Shown one piece after another: positions 1 through 8,147 of a DNA stretch of 64,000 nucleotides. The position numbers and the translations under genes were made by a program. The notes under the pieces were generated by a model, which was not told where the DNA came from, made no database searches, and worked only from the letters and a program-made list of their open reading frames with translations. The first letter of the stretch is position 1; each line of letters starts with the position of its first letter. Source of the stretch: Arthrobacter sp. HY1533 (GTDB lineage Bacteria; Actinomycetota; Actinomycetes; Actinomycetales; Micrococcaceae); the NCBI RefSeq assembly GCF_027568515.1, contig NZ_JANKZF010000009.1:62001-126000 (forward strand). Reading direction: 5' to 3'.

Positions 1-280
1 CCGGCTGGATAAGTGCAAGGGCCTGTGCGGCGATGGCCAGCTTGTCCTCAAGCTGCTTGTCCGCGTTGAGCAGGAATCCCGGCTCAAGCGCGCTCAGCCG
101 CGCCAGGCGCATGGCGCCGCCGTGGATCTTGCGCGCCAGCCCGCCCTGGTCGAGTGCCTCAATGTCGCGGCGGATGGTCATTTCACTGACATTGAGCGAT
201 GATGCAATGTCAGCCACACGCACGGCCTCGTGGAGTTGAAGTTCCTTCAGGATGCGTGCCTGGCGTTCCGGTGCCAACAT
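1..280 (-). CDS. DeoR/GlpR-family transcriptional regulator, C-terminus cut off by window edge
   Basis: Only the first 93 codons are present; the gene runs off the left edge. The product begins MLAPERQARILKEL and carries a winged helix-turn-helix of the DeoR type, with SLNVSEMTIRRD as the recognition helix and a following EALDQGGLARKIHGGA wing (about residues 1-57). That N-terminus is characteristic of sugar-responsive DeoR regulators whose missing C-terminal half would bind a sugar phosphate. The ATG at 278-280 is preceded by a purine-rich AGGGG. It is divergent from the aldose 1-epimerase gene 144 bases away, so control of a carbohydrate operon lying outside the window is plausible. Family assignment is firm; the ligand is unknown. 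Confidence 0.85.
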   Translation of the reverse strand, partial: MLAPERQARILKELQLHEAVRVADIASSLNVSEMTIRRDIEALDQGGLARKIHGGAMRLARLSALEPGFLLNADKQLEDKLAIAAQALALIQP

Positions 281-412
281 GGTGGACCCCTGTTCTGGGC
301 GATGGGTTGAAGCAGCTTAAAAGTAACAGTTTCAAACAAAATATTACATTGGGGCTTTCGCGTTTGTCGCCATGTGACGCGCGGCACGGCCTATTTTACG
401 TTCGTGGCAATG

Positions 413-418
413 TACCCT
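413..418 (+). promoter_or_regulatory. Predicted -10 element of a leaderless promoter for the aldose epimerase gene
   Basis: TACCCT is followed after six bases (TGCCCC) by the ATG at 425. There is no Shine-Dalgarno sequence. The spacing places the transcription start on or next to the A of the ATG, which supports 425 rather than the upstream in-frame start at 374. Confidence 0.45.
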
Positions 419-424
419 TGCCCC

Positions 425-1354
425 ATGACAAATCCCACCGGGCTTCCCGGCGCACCGGCCACCGGCACCCAGTTCACCCTGCGACGCGGCGACGCCACGG
501 CCGTTGTCACGTCCCTCGCGGCAGGCCTGCGCCACTACGACCGCGGCGGCGTGGAGCTCGTGGAGGGCTACCCCCTGGACGCCATCGCCCCGGGCGCCGC
601 GGGCATCACGCTGGCCCCCTTTGCCAACCGCGTGGACGGCGGGCTGTGGGAGCTTGAGGGCAAGCCGCAGCAGCTGGACATCACGGAGGTGCCGCGCAAC
701 AACGCCATCCACGGCCTGCTGCGCAACACCGGCTACCACGCCCTCGAAAGCAGCGAAGAGCATGTGCTCCTCGAGGCCGTCATCCACCCCCAGCACGGCT
801 ACCCCTTCCTGGCACGCCACCAGGTCCGCTACGAACTCGGCGCCGACGGTGAACTGCGCGTTGCCCAGACCCTCATCAACGACTCCGCCCGCCCCGCCCC
901 CTTCGTGCTGGGCGCCCACCCCTACTTCACCATTGGCGGGGTGGCCCCGGAGGATCTGGCCATCACGCTCAACGCCGGGCAATACCTGACGGCCAATGAA
1001 CGCATGATTCCCACCGGCACTGTCCCGGTCACCGGCAAGTTCGACCTCCGCTCCGGCCGCCCCGTGCCCGAGTCCCTCATGGACACGGCGTTCACGGCCC
1101 TGGTGACGGACGACGGCGTGGCCCGGCACACGCTGTCGGCCCCCGACGGGCGCAGCGTGGGACTGTGGCACGACGGCAGCGTCAGCTTTGTCCACGTCTA
1201 CATCACCGATGACTTCCCGGGCCGTTCCCTGGCCGTCGCCATGGAGCCCATGACCGGTCCGGCCAACGCCTTCAACTCAGGCGAGGGCCTGCGCTGGCTG
1301 GCACCGGGGGAGAGCTTCACCATGAACTGGGGCATCGACAGCGAAGGCATCTAG
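425..1354 (+). CDS. Aldose 1-epimerase family protein
   Basis: The 309-residue product interconverts the alpha and beta anomers of an aldose, or of a related sugar, in the cytoplasm. Family landmarks are visible in order: APFANRV (65-71), NNAIHGLL (92-99) with the conserved His96, GAHPYF (163-168) with His165, and a C-terminal AMEPMTGPANAFN segment carrying the Glu expected to act as base. The length fits GalM/YphB-type epimerases. An upstream in-frame start at 374 would add 17 residues of poor character (MTRGTAYFTFVAMYPCP); the ATG at 425 is preferred because a -10 hexamer lies six bases ahead of it. The neighbouring divergent DeoR regulator fits a sugar-use role. The actual sugar cannot be told from sequence. 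Confidence 0.85.
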   Translation: MTNPTGLPGAPATGTQFTLRRGDATAVVTSLAAGLRHYDRGGVELVEGYPLDAIAPGAAGITLAPFANRVDGGLWELEGKPQQLDITEVPRNNAIHGLLRNTGYHALESSEEHVLLEAVIHPQHGYPFLARHQVRYELGADGELRVAQTLINDSARPAPFVLGAHPYFTIGGVAPEDLAITLNAGQYLTANERMIPTGTVPVTGKFDLRSGRPVPESLMDTAFTALVTDDGVARHTLSAPDGRSVGLWHDGSVSFVHVYITDDFPGRSLAVAMEPMTGPANAFNSGEGLRWLAPGESFTMNWGIDSEGI

Positions 1355-1439
1355 GCGGACCGCCGGTGCCGCCCGCGGCCCCACGCGGAAAATGGACTCC
1401 GTTTAACGTATTTTTGCCACATGGGGAATTATTGTCTCT

Positions 1440-2651
1440 ATGACGCCAGAGCAGCAGCGCCACGAGCGCGAAGTCCTGAATGATTCTTCAGTGGTGCCAT
1501 ATGGCATGAGGGTTGCCGGCGCCTGGTCGTGGCGCGTGGCGATCGTCCTCGTTGTCTCGGCCATGCTGATCTGGCTGCTGGCCAAGGTCAGCATCCTCAT
1601 TGTCCCCATCATGATCGCCACGATCCTGGCCACGCTGCTGCGGCCAGTGGTCAAAAAGCTCAAGTCGCTCGGCGTGCCGCAGGGGCTCAGTGTTGCAGCG
1701 GCCGAAGGCGGCCTCATCCTCCTGGTGGCCGGTGCCCTGGTCCTGGTGGGCCGCCAGCTGGTGGTCGGCTTCAGCGACCTGAGCGAACAGGCCATCACGG
1801 GCCTGATCCAAATCCAGAACTGGCTCAATGACGGCCCGTTCGGCCTGAGCAACGACCAGGTCACCAAGTACCTCAACGAGGCACTCACCGCCCTGCAGAA
1901 CAACACCGGCACCATTCTCTCCAGCGCCCTGGGCATCGGCACCAGCGTCACCCACTTCGGCGTCGGCCTGCTGCTGACCCTGTTCATCCTGCTGTTCTTC
2001 CTGCTCGAGGGCCAGGACATCTGGGCGTTTGTGGTCAAGTTCTTCCCGCGTCGCGCCCGCCCCGCCGTGGACGGTGCCGCCCGCCGCGGCTGGACCTCGC
2101 TGGGCAACTACGCCCGCGTGCAGATCCTCGTGGCCGCCGTGGACGCCATCGGCATTGGCGCCGGCGCCGCCATCATCCAGGTCCCGCTGGCCCTGCCGCT
2201 GGGCGTGCTGGTGTTCGTGGGCTCGTTCATCCCCGTGGTGGGTGCGCTGGTCACCGGCGCCGTGGCCGTCCTGCTGGCCCTGGTTGCCAACGGCTGGGTC
2301 AACGCGCTGATCATGCTCGGCATCGTCCTGCTGGTCCAGCAGCTCGAAAGCCACCTGCTCCAGCCCTTCATCATGGGCCGCGCCGTGTCCCTCCACCCGG
2401 TCGCCGTGATCCTGGCCGTGGCCGCCGGCTCCGGCGTTGCCGGCATCCTCGGCGCCCTGTTCGCCGTCCCCATGCTGGCCGTGGCCAACTCCTTCATCCG
2501 CTACATTGCCGCCCGCGGCTGGGAGAACGATCCCGGCCTGCCGGACATTTATGGGCTGTCCCCTGCCACGCCCGACGCCGGGCCCGTCACGGACCCGGGT
2601 GCCGCCCAGCCCGGCGGGGACGGACAGCCGGGCCCCGGCGTCGAAAGTTAA
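1440..2651 (+). CDS. AI-2E family transporter (PF01594-type membrane protein)
   Basis: This is a 403-residue polytopic membrane protein with about seven or eight hydrophobic segments: an early pair near residues 33-75, one near 85-110, and a cluster from about 175 to 365. The family signature lies in the C-terminal half, with long Gly/Ala/Val-rich helices, LLVQQLESHLLQPFIMGR and GILGALFAVPMLAV. Members are permeases without a nucleotide-binding partner; a few export the AI-2 signal, but most have no proven substrate, and one subgroup acts as cation/H+ antiporters. The C-terminal ~35 residues are a Pro/Gly-rich cytoplasmic tail. The gene stands alone between the epimerase and ilvA. Fold assignment is confident, substrate is not. 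Confidence 0.85.
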   Translation: MTPEQQRHEREVLNDSSVVPYGMRVAGAWSWRVAIVLVVSAMLIWLLAKVSILIVPIMIATILATLLRPVVKKLKSLGVPQGLSVAAAEGGLILLVAGALVLVGRQLVVGFSDLSEQAITGLIQIQNWLNDGPFGLSNDQVTKYLNEALTALQNNTGTILSSALGIGTSVTHFGVGLLLTLFILLFFLLEGQDIWAFVVKFFPRRARPAVDGAARRGWTSLGNYARVQILVAAVDAIGIGAGAAIIQVPLALPLGVLVFVGSFIPVVGALVTGAVAVLLALVANGWVNALIMLGIVLLVQQLESHLLQPFIMGRAVSLHPVAVILAVAAGSGVAGILGALFAVPMLAVANSFIRYIAARGWENDPGLPDIYGLSPATPDAGPVTDPGAAQPGGDGQPGPGVES

Positions 2652-2728
2652 CTTCCCCTGACGGGGCGCGCACGCCGTGCCCTGCAAGTTTTGTTCCGCA
2701 GCAGTTCCCAGAGAAAGAGAAATGAACC

Positions 2729-3967
2729 GTGAACGCAACCAGCGATCTCCCCGTGACCCTTGCCGATGTTGAACAGGCCCGGGAACTGCTGCAGGAGATT
2801 ATTGCGCTCACGCCCATTGAGAGTTCGCGGGCGCTGGGGCGCACCACCGGCTCCGAGGTCTTTTTCAAGTGCGAAAACCTGCAGCGTGCGGGCTCGTTCA
2901 AGGTCCGTGGCGCCTATGTGCGCATGGCCCGGTTGACGGCCGAGGAGCGCTCCCGCGGCGTGGTGGCGGCCTCGGCCGGAAACCACGCGCAGGGTGTTGC
3001 CGTGGCGGCCAAGGCGCTGGGCATCAAGGCCCGCATCTACATGCCCGTCGGCGTGGCCCTGCCCAAGCTGGCCGCGACGCGCGGGCACGGCGCCGAGGTG
3101 GTGCTGCACGGCTACAACGTTGACGAGTCCCTGGCCGAGGCCGAGCGCTACGCCAACGAATCCGGCGCCGTGTTTGTCCACCCCTTCGACAACGTGGACG
3201 TGGTGGCCGGGCAGGGCACCATCGGCCTGGAAATCCTGGACCAGGTCCCCAATGTGGACACCATCATCATGGGTGTCGGCGGCGGCGGACTGCTGGCCGG
3301 GGTGGCCGTGGCCGTCAAGGCCCGGGCCAAGGAACTGGGCCGCGAGATCCGCGTCATTGGCGTGCAGGCGGAAAACGCCGCAGCCTACCCGCCCTCGCTG
3401 GCCGCCGATGCCCTGGTGCCGCTGAAAAAGGTCTCCACCATGGCCGACGGCATCGCCGTGGGCCGGCCCGGACAGCTGCCGTTCTCGATCATCCGCGAAC
3501 TCGTTGACGACGTTGTCACCGTCAGCGAGGACTCGCTGGCACGGGCCCTGATCTTCCTGCTGGAACGCGCCAAGATGGTGGTGGAGCCTGCCGGTGCCGT
3601 GGGCGTTGCGGCGCTCATGGAAGGCAAGATTGAGAACCCCGGCACCACCGCCGTGATCCTCTCCGGCGGCAACATTGACCCCATGCTCATGCTCAAGGTC
3701 ATCCAGCGCGGCCTCTCGGCAGCGGGGCGTTTCATGACAGTGCGCATCATGCTCAACGACCGCCCCGGCTCCCTGGCCACCATCTCACGCATCATTGCCG
3801 AGAACGACGCCAACGTCACCGGCGTGGACCACACCCGCGTGGGCGGCTCCATCTCCATGGGCGACGTCTCCATCACGGTAAACCTGGAAACCAAGGGCCA
3901 CGAGCACTGCGAACAGGTCCTCACGGCCCTGCGCGCCGAGGGCTTCCAGCCCATCGTGGTCCACTAG
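2729..3967 (+). CDS. ilvA: Threonine ammonia-lyase (single ACT domain type)
   Basis: PLP enzyme deaminating L-threonine to 2-oxobutanoate, the first step toward isoleucine, or used catabolically. The PLP lysine is in AGSFKVRGA (Lys58), and the phosphate-binding glycine loop is GVGGGGLLAG near residues 184-193. A C-terminal ACT domain begins about residue 333 (FMTVRIMLNDRPGSLATIS). At 412 residues with one ACT domain it matches the short form rather than the 500-residue E. coli IlvA with two regulatory domains, so its feedback behaviour may differ. The GTG start at 2729 follows an AGAAAGAGA-like ribosome site. It is monocistronic, with a GC-rich hairpin just after the stop. Confidence 0.93.
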   Translation: MNATSDLPVTLADVEQARELLQEIIALTPIESSRALGRTTGSEVFFKCENLQRAGSFKVRGAYVRMARLTAEERSRGVVAASAGNHAQGVAVAAKALGIKARIYMPVGVALPKLAATRGHGAEVVLHGYNVDESLAEAERYANESGAVFVHPFDNVDVVAGQGTIGLEILDQVPNVDTIIMGVGGGGLLAGVAVAVKARAKELGREIRVIGVQAENAAAYPPSLAADALVPLKKVSTMADGIAVGRPGQLPFSIIRELVDDVVTVSEDSLARALIFLLERAKMVVEPAGAVGVAALMEGKIENPGTTAVILSGGNIDPMLMLKVIQRGLSAAGRFMTVRIMLNDRPGSLATISRIIAENDANVTGVDHTRVGGSISMGDVSITVNLETKGHEHCEQVLTALRAEGFQPIVVH

Positions 3968-3976
3968 CCACCACCC

Positions 3977-4006
3977 GGCGGGGCGCTTCCCAGAAGCTGC
4001 CCCGCC
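3977..4006 (+). terminator. GC-rich hairpin after ilvA
   Basis: GGCGGGGC-GCTT pairs with AAGC-T-GCCCCGCC (one bulged base) around a short loop, ten bases past the ilvA stop. There is no T-tract, so it is a terminator-like hairpin rather than a classical intrinsic terminator. Confidence 0.4.
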
Positions 4007-4067
4007 GTGGATACTTTATGAGGGCCAATCCAGGCCCGCCACAACTGCACAGGGGGACTGCATCACC

Positions 4068-5459
4068 ATGCGTACTGCTTTAAGGAATCTTCGGCGCGCA
4101 GGGGCCTGCCTGGCCGTTGCCACCTTGCTGGCCTCGTTGGCCGGGGTGGCGGCGCTGCCGGCGGCCGCCGACCCGGGCCAGGTCCCCGCCATCACCGACC
4201 CGTTCGAAGGCGCGGTGTTCCACGACGTTCCGAATATTTCGGGCACGGGCGAACCGGGCACCACTGCCTCGATTGCCGACGGCAACGGCACCCCCGTGTG
4301 CTCGGCACCCATTGACGACTTCGGCTACTTCCAGTGCACGGGCACGGAACTGCTTCCCGCCGGGCCGAACGAGCTGACAGTCACCGCCACCACGCCCGAC
4401 GGCGCCAGCACGGTGGGCAACACGGTCCAGGTCACGGCCGAGTACTCCATCCAGGTGGGCTACCCGCAGGCTGGCGCGCTCGTCTCCGCACGACAGGCGT
4501 TTTCAGGCACGGCGCTGCCCGGCGTTCAGGTGCAAATGGTCGCGGCGGGCGGCACCGCCGTCTGCACCACGGTTTCCGATGACTGGGGCGACTTCCAGTG
4601 CATTCCGTCCGAGGCCCTTCCGGAGGGGCCGCTGACCCTGGCCCCGTCCATGACTGTGGTGGCGGGGTCCGTGGTGGTGGGCGCAGCCACGTCATGGACG
4701 GTCATTGCCGACCCGGTCATCACCAGCCCGGCCAACGGTGCCGTGGTGGGCGACCTGCCCGTATTTTCCGGCACGGCCCACCCGGGCACCGATATTTCCA
4801 TCAATCACGGACGCAGCGGCCTGGCACTTTGCACCGCAAAGGTGGGTGCCGATGGCACGTTCAGCTGCCCCATGGCACGGAAGTTGTTCGTGGGCAGCCT
4901 TGAAGTTTTCCCGGAAACCTCACTCGACGGCGTCGGCTCCGTAATGGGCACAGTCACCACCCTCGCCGTGCAGGTCACCCCTGTCATCGTGCGGCCCGCC
5001 ACCGGCGGATTTGCCGCGGCCCTGGCGGTCATTGAAGGCACGGCCGGCGCGTTCAGCACCGTTGCCGTGGTGGACGGCAACGGCACAACAGTGTGCACCG
5101 CCAAGGCAGACGCCAACGGGGCCTTTGGCTGCGTCGCCACCGCGGCGCTCAGCGCAGGCAAGCACACCCTGACACCCGTGCAGACAAGCTTTGACGGCGT
5201 TCCCGTCCGGGGCGCCGCCGTCCACGTCACTGTGCCCGGCACTGTTCCCGGGGAGGTTGTGCCGACAACGCCGGCCACCACGGCACCCGCCGCAACGCAG
5301 ACACCCGTTGCCACTGTGAATGCCGCGGGCGGAGCAACGCAGCAGCTGGCCAACACGGGCGTGGCCAGCACGGCCCTGCCCGTTGCCGTTGCGGCACTCT
5401 TGCTGCTCCTGGGCGGCGCGGCGCTGGCACCAGGCTTCCGGCGTCGTACGCACGGATAA
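4068..5459 (+). CDS. Secreted wall-anchored protein with four Ig-like C-X11-C repeats and LANTG sorting signal
   Basis: The 463-residue product has a Sec signal peptide (charged start, hydrophobic ACLAVATLLASLAGVAAL, cleavage near PAAADP). Four repeats of about 85-90 residues follow, resembling bacterial Ig-like modules (phrases such as ITSPANGAVVGDLPVFSGTA). Each contains a cysteine pair with exactly eleven residues between: VC..FQC, VC..FQC, LC..FSC, VC..FGC. I infer one disulphide per repeat. A Thr/Pro/Ala-rich linker leads to LANTG, a hydrophobic helix and the basic tail RRRTHG, a LAxTG signal of the class-E sortase type. It is probably a wall-linked stalk or adhesin; the ligand is unknown. 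No sortase lies in the window. Transcription ends at a strong terminator. Confidence 0.8.
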   Translation: MRTALRNLRRAGACLAVATLLASLAGVAALPAAADPGQVPAITDPFEGAVFHDVPNISGTGEPGTTASIADGNGTPVCSAPIDDFGYFQCTGTELLPAGPNELTVTATTPDGASTVGNTVQVTAEYSIQVGYPQAGALVSARQAFSGTALPGVQVQMVAAGGTAVCTTVSDDWGDFQCIPSEALPEGPLTLAPSMTVVAGSVVVGAATSWTVIADPVITSPANGAVVGDLPVFSGTAHPGTDISINHGRSGLALCTAKVGADGTFSCPMARKLFVGSLEVFPETSLDGVGSVMGTVTTLAVQVTPVIVRPATGGFAAALAVIEGTAGAFSTVAVVDGNGTTVCTAKADANGAFGCVATAALSAGKHTLTPVQTSFDGVPVRGAAVHVTVPGTVPGEVVPTTPATTAPAATQTPVATVNAAGGATQQLANTGVASTALPVAVAALLLLLGGAALAPGFRRRTHG

Positions 5460-5481
5460 ATAGCTCCGAAGGCACAAAAAA

Positions 5482-5508
5482 GGCCGGGTTTCCAATGGAA
5501 ACCCGGCC
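5482..5508. terminator. Bidirectional intrinsic terminator
   Basis: A perfect 12-bp stem, GGCCGGGTTTCC with GGAAACCCGGCC around the loop AAT, is flanked by AAAAAA on the left and TTTTT on the right. It serves both the wall-protein gene and the convergent greA. It is the most classical intrinsic terminator in the window. Confidence 0.92.
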
Positions 5509-5537
5509 TTTTTGCAGCCCGGAAAGGGGCAGGCGCC

Positions 5538-6032
5538 TTAGCCCTGGTACGGCTTGGCGGAGATGATCTCCACCGGGATTTCGCGGCCGTTGGGTGCCTG
5601 GTAGCTGAGCTTGTCGCCCACCTTGGAACCCATGATGGCGGCACCGAGTGCCGAACGCTCGCTGTAGACCTCAAGGTCTCCGGCGCCAACTTCGCGGCTG
5701 CCGAGCAGGAAGGTGGTCTCGTCTCCTGCGATGGTCGCAACCACCACCATGCCCTGCTCCACAATGCCGTCGTCGGCCGGGGCGTCGCCCACGCGGGCGT
5801 AGCGCAGCATTTCACTGAGCTGGCGGATGCGGGCCTCGATCTTGCCCTGCTCATCCTTGGCGGCGTGGTAGCCGCCGTTTTCCTTCAAGTCGCCTTCCTG
5901 GCGGGCTTGTTCAATCTTGCTGACAATTTCGGCGCGGCCGGGGCCGGAGAGCTGGGTCAGCTCGGCCTGGAGGCGGTCGAACGCTTCCTGGGTCAGCCAT
6001 GCAGAGGGGGGCGCACTGTTGGTGGTAGCCAC
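5538..6032 (-). CDS. greA: Transcription elongation factor GreA
   Basis: The 164-residue protein rescues backtracked RNA polymerase by stimulating cleavage of the nascent transcript through the secondary channel. The N-terminal coiled coil (about 10-75) has the family tip segment GDLKENGGYHAAKDEQ, with the acidic residues expected at the hairpin tip. The C-terminal FKBP-like domain includes YSERSALGAAIMGSKVGD. The reading frame is open far upstream, but GTG at 6030-6032 is chosen because AAGGAG lies six bases before it and the product then matches the family length. A leader of over 100 bases precedes it. It converges on the terminator shared with the wall-protein gene. Confidence 0.95.
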   Translation of the reverse strand: MATTNSAPPSAWLTQEAFDRLQAELTQLSGPGRAEIVSKIEQARQEGDLKENGGYHAAKDEQGKIEARIRQLSEMLRYARVGDAPADDGIVEQGMVVVATIAGDETTFLLGSREVGAGDLEVYSERSALGAAIMGSKVGDKLSYQAPNGREIPVEIISAKPYQG

Positions 6033-6223
6033 GTAGTTCTCCTTGAATGTACAAAAGCAAAGGCCCCGCAGCAGGTGGTCCAGTGGAGTCCGGGGCCCGC
6101 ACCCTTGTGAACAAGGGCACATGTGGCGCCGGGGATTCCATGGGCCCACCAAGCGGGGCAAATGGTAATAGATGACAGTTTAGTCAATAAGGCGGATAAA
6201 CCCAAGAATGCGGGTTGCCCGTG

Positions 6224-6661
6224 TTACGGGGACGGCACGATCCAGCAGTTTTCCACCACGCCTGTCACAGCCAGGGAATCCGTGCGGATCTCGCCGCGGA
6301 CAGTGGTGGTGCGGCCGTTCTCGCTGCCGGCCTCCTTGCCGTTGGGGCCCACCGTGATGACATTCCAGCCCACCACGGCATAGGCCTCGTTCATGGCCTT
6401 CACGGCGCACCTCGCCGTGGCCTCGGGGGCCTTCGTCACAGCCAGGTCAACCGTGGTCATGGTGGCATCCACCACGTTGTAGCTGAGGATTTTCTGGCTG
6501 ACGCCCGTGTTGCCGCCCACAATGGTCCACAGGATCCAGGTCAGGGACAGCACGGCTGCCACCGCCAGGAGAATTTTCTGCGTTTTTTTGGACACTGCCC
6601 GCTTGGGTGTGCCGTAACGATTGGCTAGGCTGGTAGCTGCTGGAGAATCAGAATTTGTCAC
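6224..6661 (-). CDS. DUF4307 domain membrane protein
   Basis: An actinobacterial protein of unknown function, 145 residues from the GTG at 6659-6661. Layout: a short cytoplasmic N-terminus (SLANRYGTPKRAVSKKT), one transmembrane helix (ILLAVAAVLSLTWILWTIV), and an extracytoplasmic C-terminal domain of about 100 residues with a Cys pair (ARCAVKAMNEAY and VENCWIVPSP). The sequence pattern is that of DUF4307. An alternative start at 6736 would add a Pro/Gln-rich stretch unlike the family, so the shorter form is preferred, although neither start has a good ribosome site. It is divergent from mca, a frequent arrangement in related genomes as far as I recall. Confidence 0.72.
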   Translation of the reverse strand: MTNSDSPAATSLANRYGTPKRAVSKKTQKILLAVAAVLSLTWILWTIVGGNTGVSQKILSYNVVDATMTTVDLAVTKAPEATARCAVKAMNEAYAVVGWNVITVGPNGKEAGSENGRTTTVRGEIRTDSLAVTGVVENCWIVPSP

Positions 6662-6805
6662 TGCATCCACTTGTGTCTGTGCCGCGCATGCCGCGGTCTG
6701 GCCGCCCCATGGCGGAGGCGTTGGACTCAACGACAAGTTTAGCGTTTATTTGGCCATTGTCTTTTTGCCCGTTCCACAGCAGTTGCAAAGAATTGAAGGT
6801 AGCCC

Positions 6806-7714
6806 GTGAACACCAGCAAGAGCCCCGCAGGCGGAAAGCTGCGACTTTTGGCGGTCCATGCCCACCCCGACGACGAGGCCAGCAAGGGCGCCGCAACGAT
6901 GGCCTCCTACGCCGCCGCCGGCGTCGAGGTGATGGTTGCCACATGCACGGGCGGGGAACGCGGAGACATCCAGAACCCGGCCCTTATCAACGCACCCCAC
7001 CCCGCCCGTGACATGGGCGGTGCCCGGCGCCTGGAAATGGCCAAGGCCGCAGAGATACTGGGCATCCAACAGCAATGGCTGGGCTTCACCGACTCCGGCC
7101 TGCCCGAGGGCGAGCCGCTGCCCCCGCTGCCGGCGAACTGCTTTGCCCTCAAGCCGCTGGAGATTGCCGCGGCACCCCTGGTGCGCCTGGTGCGCCGCTT
7201 CCGCCCGCACGTGATCATCTCCTATGACGAAAACGGCGGCTACCCGCACCCGGACCACATCATGGCCCACAAGGTGGCCGTCGAGGCCTTCCATGCGGCC
7301 GGGGACCCGGAAAAGTACCCCGGCACGGGGGAGGCATGGGAGCCGTCCAAGCTGTACTACGACCGCGCCTTCAACCCGCAGCGTTTCCGCGCCCTGCACT
7401 TTGCCCTTGAGGAGGCCGGGCTCGCCTCGCCCTACGCCGAGCGCCTCGCCGCCTGGCTTGAGGCCGACAGCGAGGGCCACACCCCCGTGGCCGGCCCGCA
7501 CGCCACCACCACGCAGATTGACTGTGGCGACTACTTTGAAACCCGCGACGACGCCCTGCGCGCCCACGCAACCCAGGTGGACCCCGAAGGATTCTTCTTC
7601 GCCGTGAGCCCGCACATGCAGCGCAAGGTGTGGCCGTGGGAGGACTATTCCCTCATTGAGTCCAGGGTGCCCACCACGCTCCCAGAGAACGACCTGTTTG
7701 CTGGCTTACGATAG
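6806..7714 (+). CDS. mca: Mycothiol S-conjugate amidase Mca
   Basis: Zinc amidase of the LmbE/PIG-L fold that cleaves mycothiol S-conjugates so the mercapturic acid can be exported, detoxifying electrophiles and some antibiotics. It has 302 residues. The zinc site is seen in AVHAHPDDEASKGA (His-Pro-Asp-Asp near residues 16-20) and in GGYPHPDHIMAHKV. The CTGGERGDIQNP segment fits Mca better than its paralogue MshB. The start is GTG at 6806 after GAAGGT. Downstream come a small membrane protein and a thioredoxin-fold protein in the same direction, suggesting a thiol-linked cluster. Confidence 0.9.
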   Translation: MNTSKSPAGGKLRLLAVHAHPDDEASKGAATMASYAAAGVEVMVATCTGGERGDIQNPALINAPHPARDMGGARRLEMAKAAEILGIQQQWLGFTDSGLPEGEPLPPLPANCFALKPLEIAAAPLVRLVRRFRPHVIISYDENGGYPHPDHIMAHKVAVEAFHAAGDPEKYPGTGEAWEPSKLYYDRAFNPQRFRALHFALEEAGLASPYAERLAAWLEADSEGHTPVAGPHATTTQIDCGDYFETRDDALRAHATQVDPEGFFFAVSPHMQRKVWPWEDYSLIESRVPTTLPENDLFAGLR

Positions 7715-7772
7715 TCAGTGGACGTTTTCTGGCCGGCACCATGCCGGCCGGTGATGAAACGAAAGACGAATT

Positions 7773-8138
7773 GTGCACACTTTGATTTTGCTGGCCGCCA
7801 CCGACCCCGCGATTCCGCCGCAGCCGGGCCTGCGCCCGGGGCTGACGGAGGACCAGATCACCCCCGGCCTGCTCGGCTTCATCATCACCTTCAGCATTGT
7901 GGTGGTCATGTTCTTTTTGATCCGCGACATGGTCAAGCGCATCCGCCGTGTCCGCTACCGGGCCCAGGTGGAGGAAGAGCATGCCGGCACCCCGAGCGAA
8001 TACATGGGCATCCCGATCATGTCCGAGACTGCCATGAAGAACGCCGCGTACACGTTCGACGACGCCCCGTCCGTTCCCGCGCAATCGCCGGCGCCCGCCG
8101 GGGACGCCGAAGCTCCTGGCGCGCCGGACGCCAAGTAG
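7773..8138 (+). CDS. Small single-pass membrane protein next to mca
   Basis: 121 residues, no recognised family. A Pro-rich N-terminal stretch precedes one clear transmembrane helix (LLGFIITFSIVVVMFFLI, about residues 33-50), then a basic juxtamembrane region (KRIRRVRYRAQVEEEH) and a Pro/Ala-rich cytoplasmic tail with YMGIPIMSETAMKNAAY. By the positive-inside rule the C-terminus is cytoplasmic. It lies 58 bases after mca and nine bases before the DUF255 gene, so all three are probably co-transcribed. The start is GTG at 7773. The position suggests a helper role in mycothiol or thiol chemistry, but nothing in the protein proves it. Confidence 0.7.
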   Translation: MHTLILLAATDPAIPPQPGLRPGLTEDQITPGLLGFIITFSIVVVMFFLIRDMVKRIRRVRYRAQVEEEHAGTPSEYMGIPIMSETAMKNAAYTFDDAPSVPAQSPAPAGDAEAPGAPDAK

Positions 8139-8147
8139 CACCCTGCC

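Noticed and set aside
374-424. Longer N-terminus for the aldose epimerase.
   Set aside because: No family similarity in the extra residues, and a -10 hexamer lies inside the extension.
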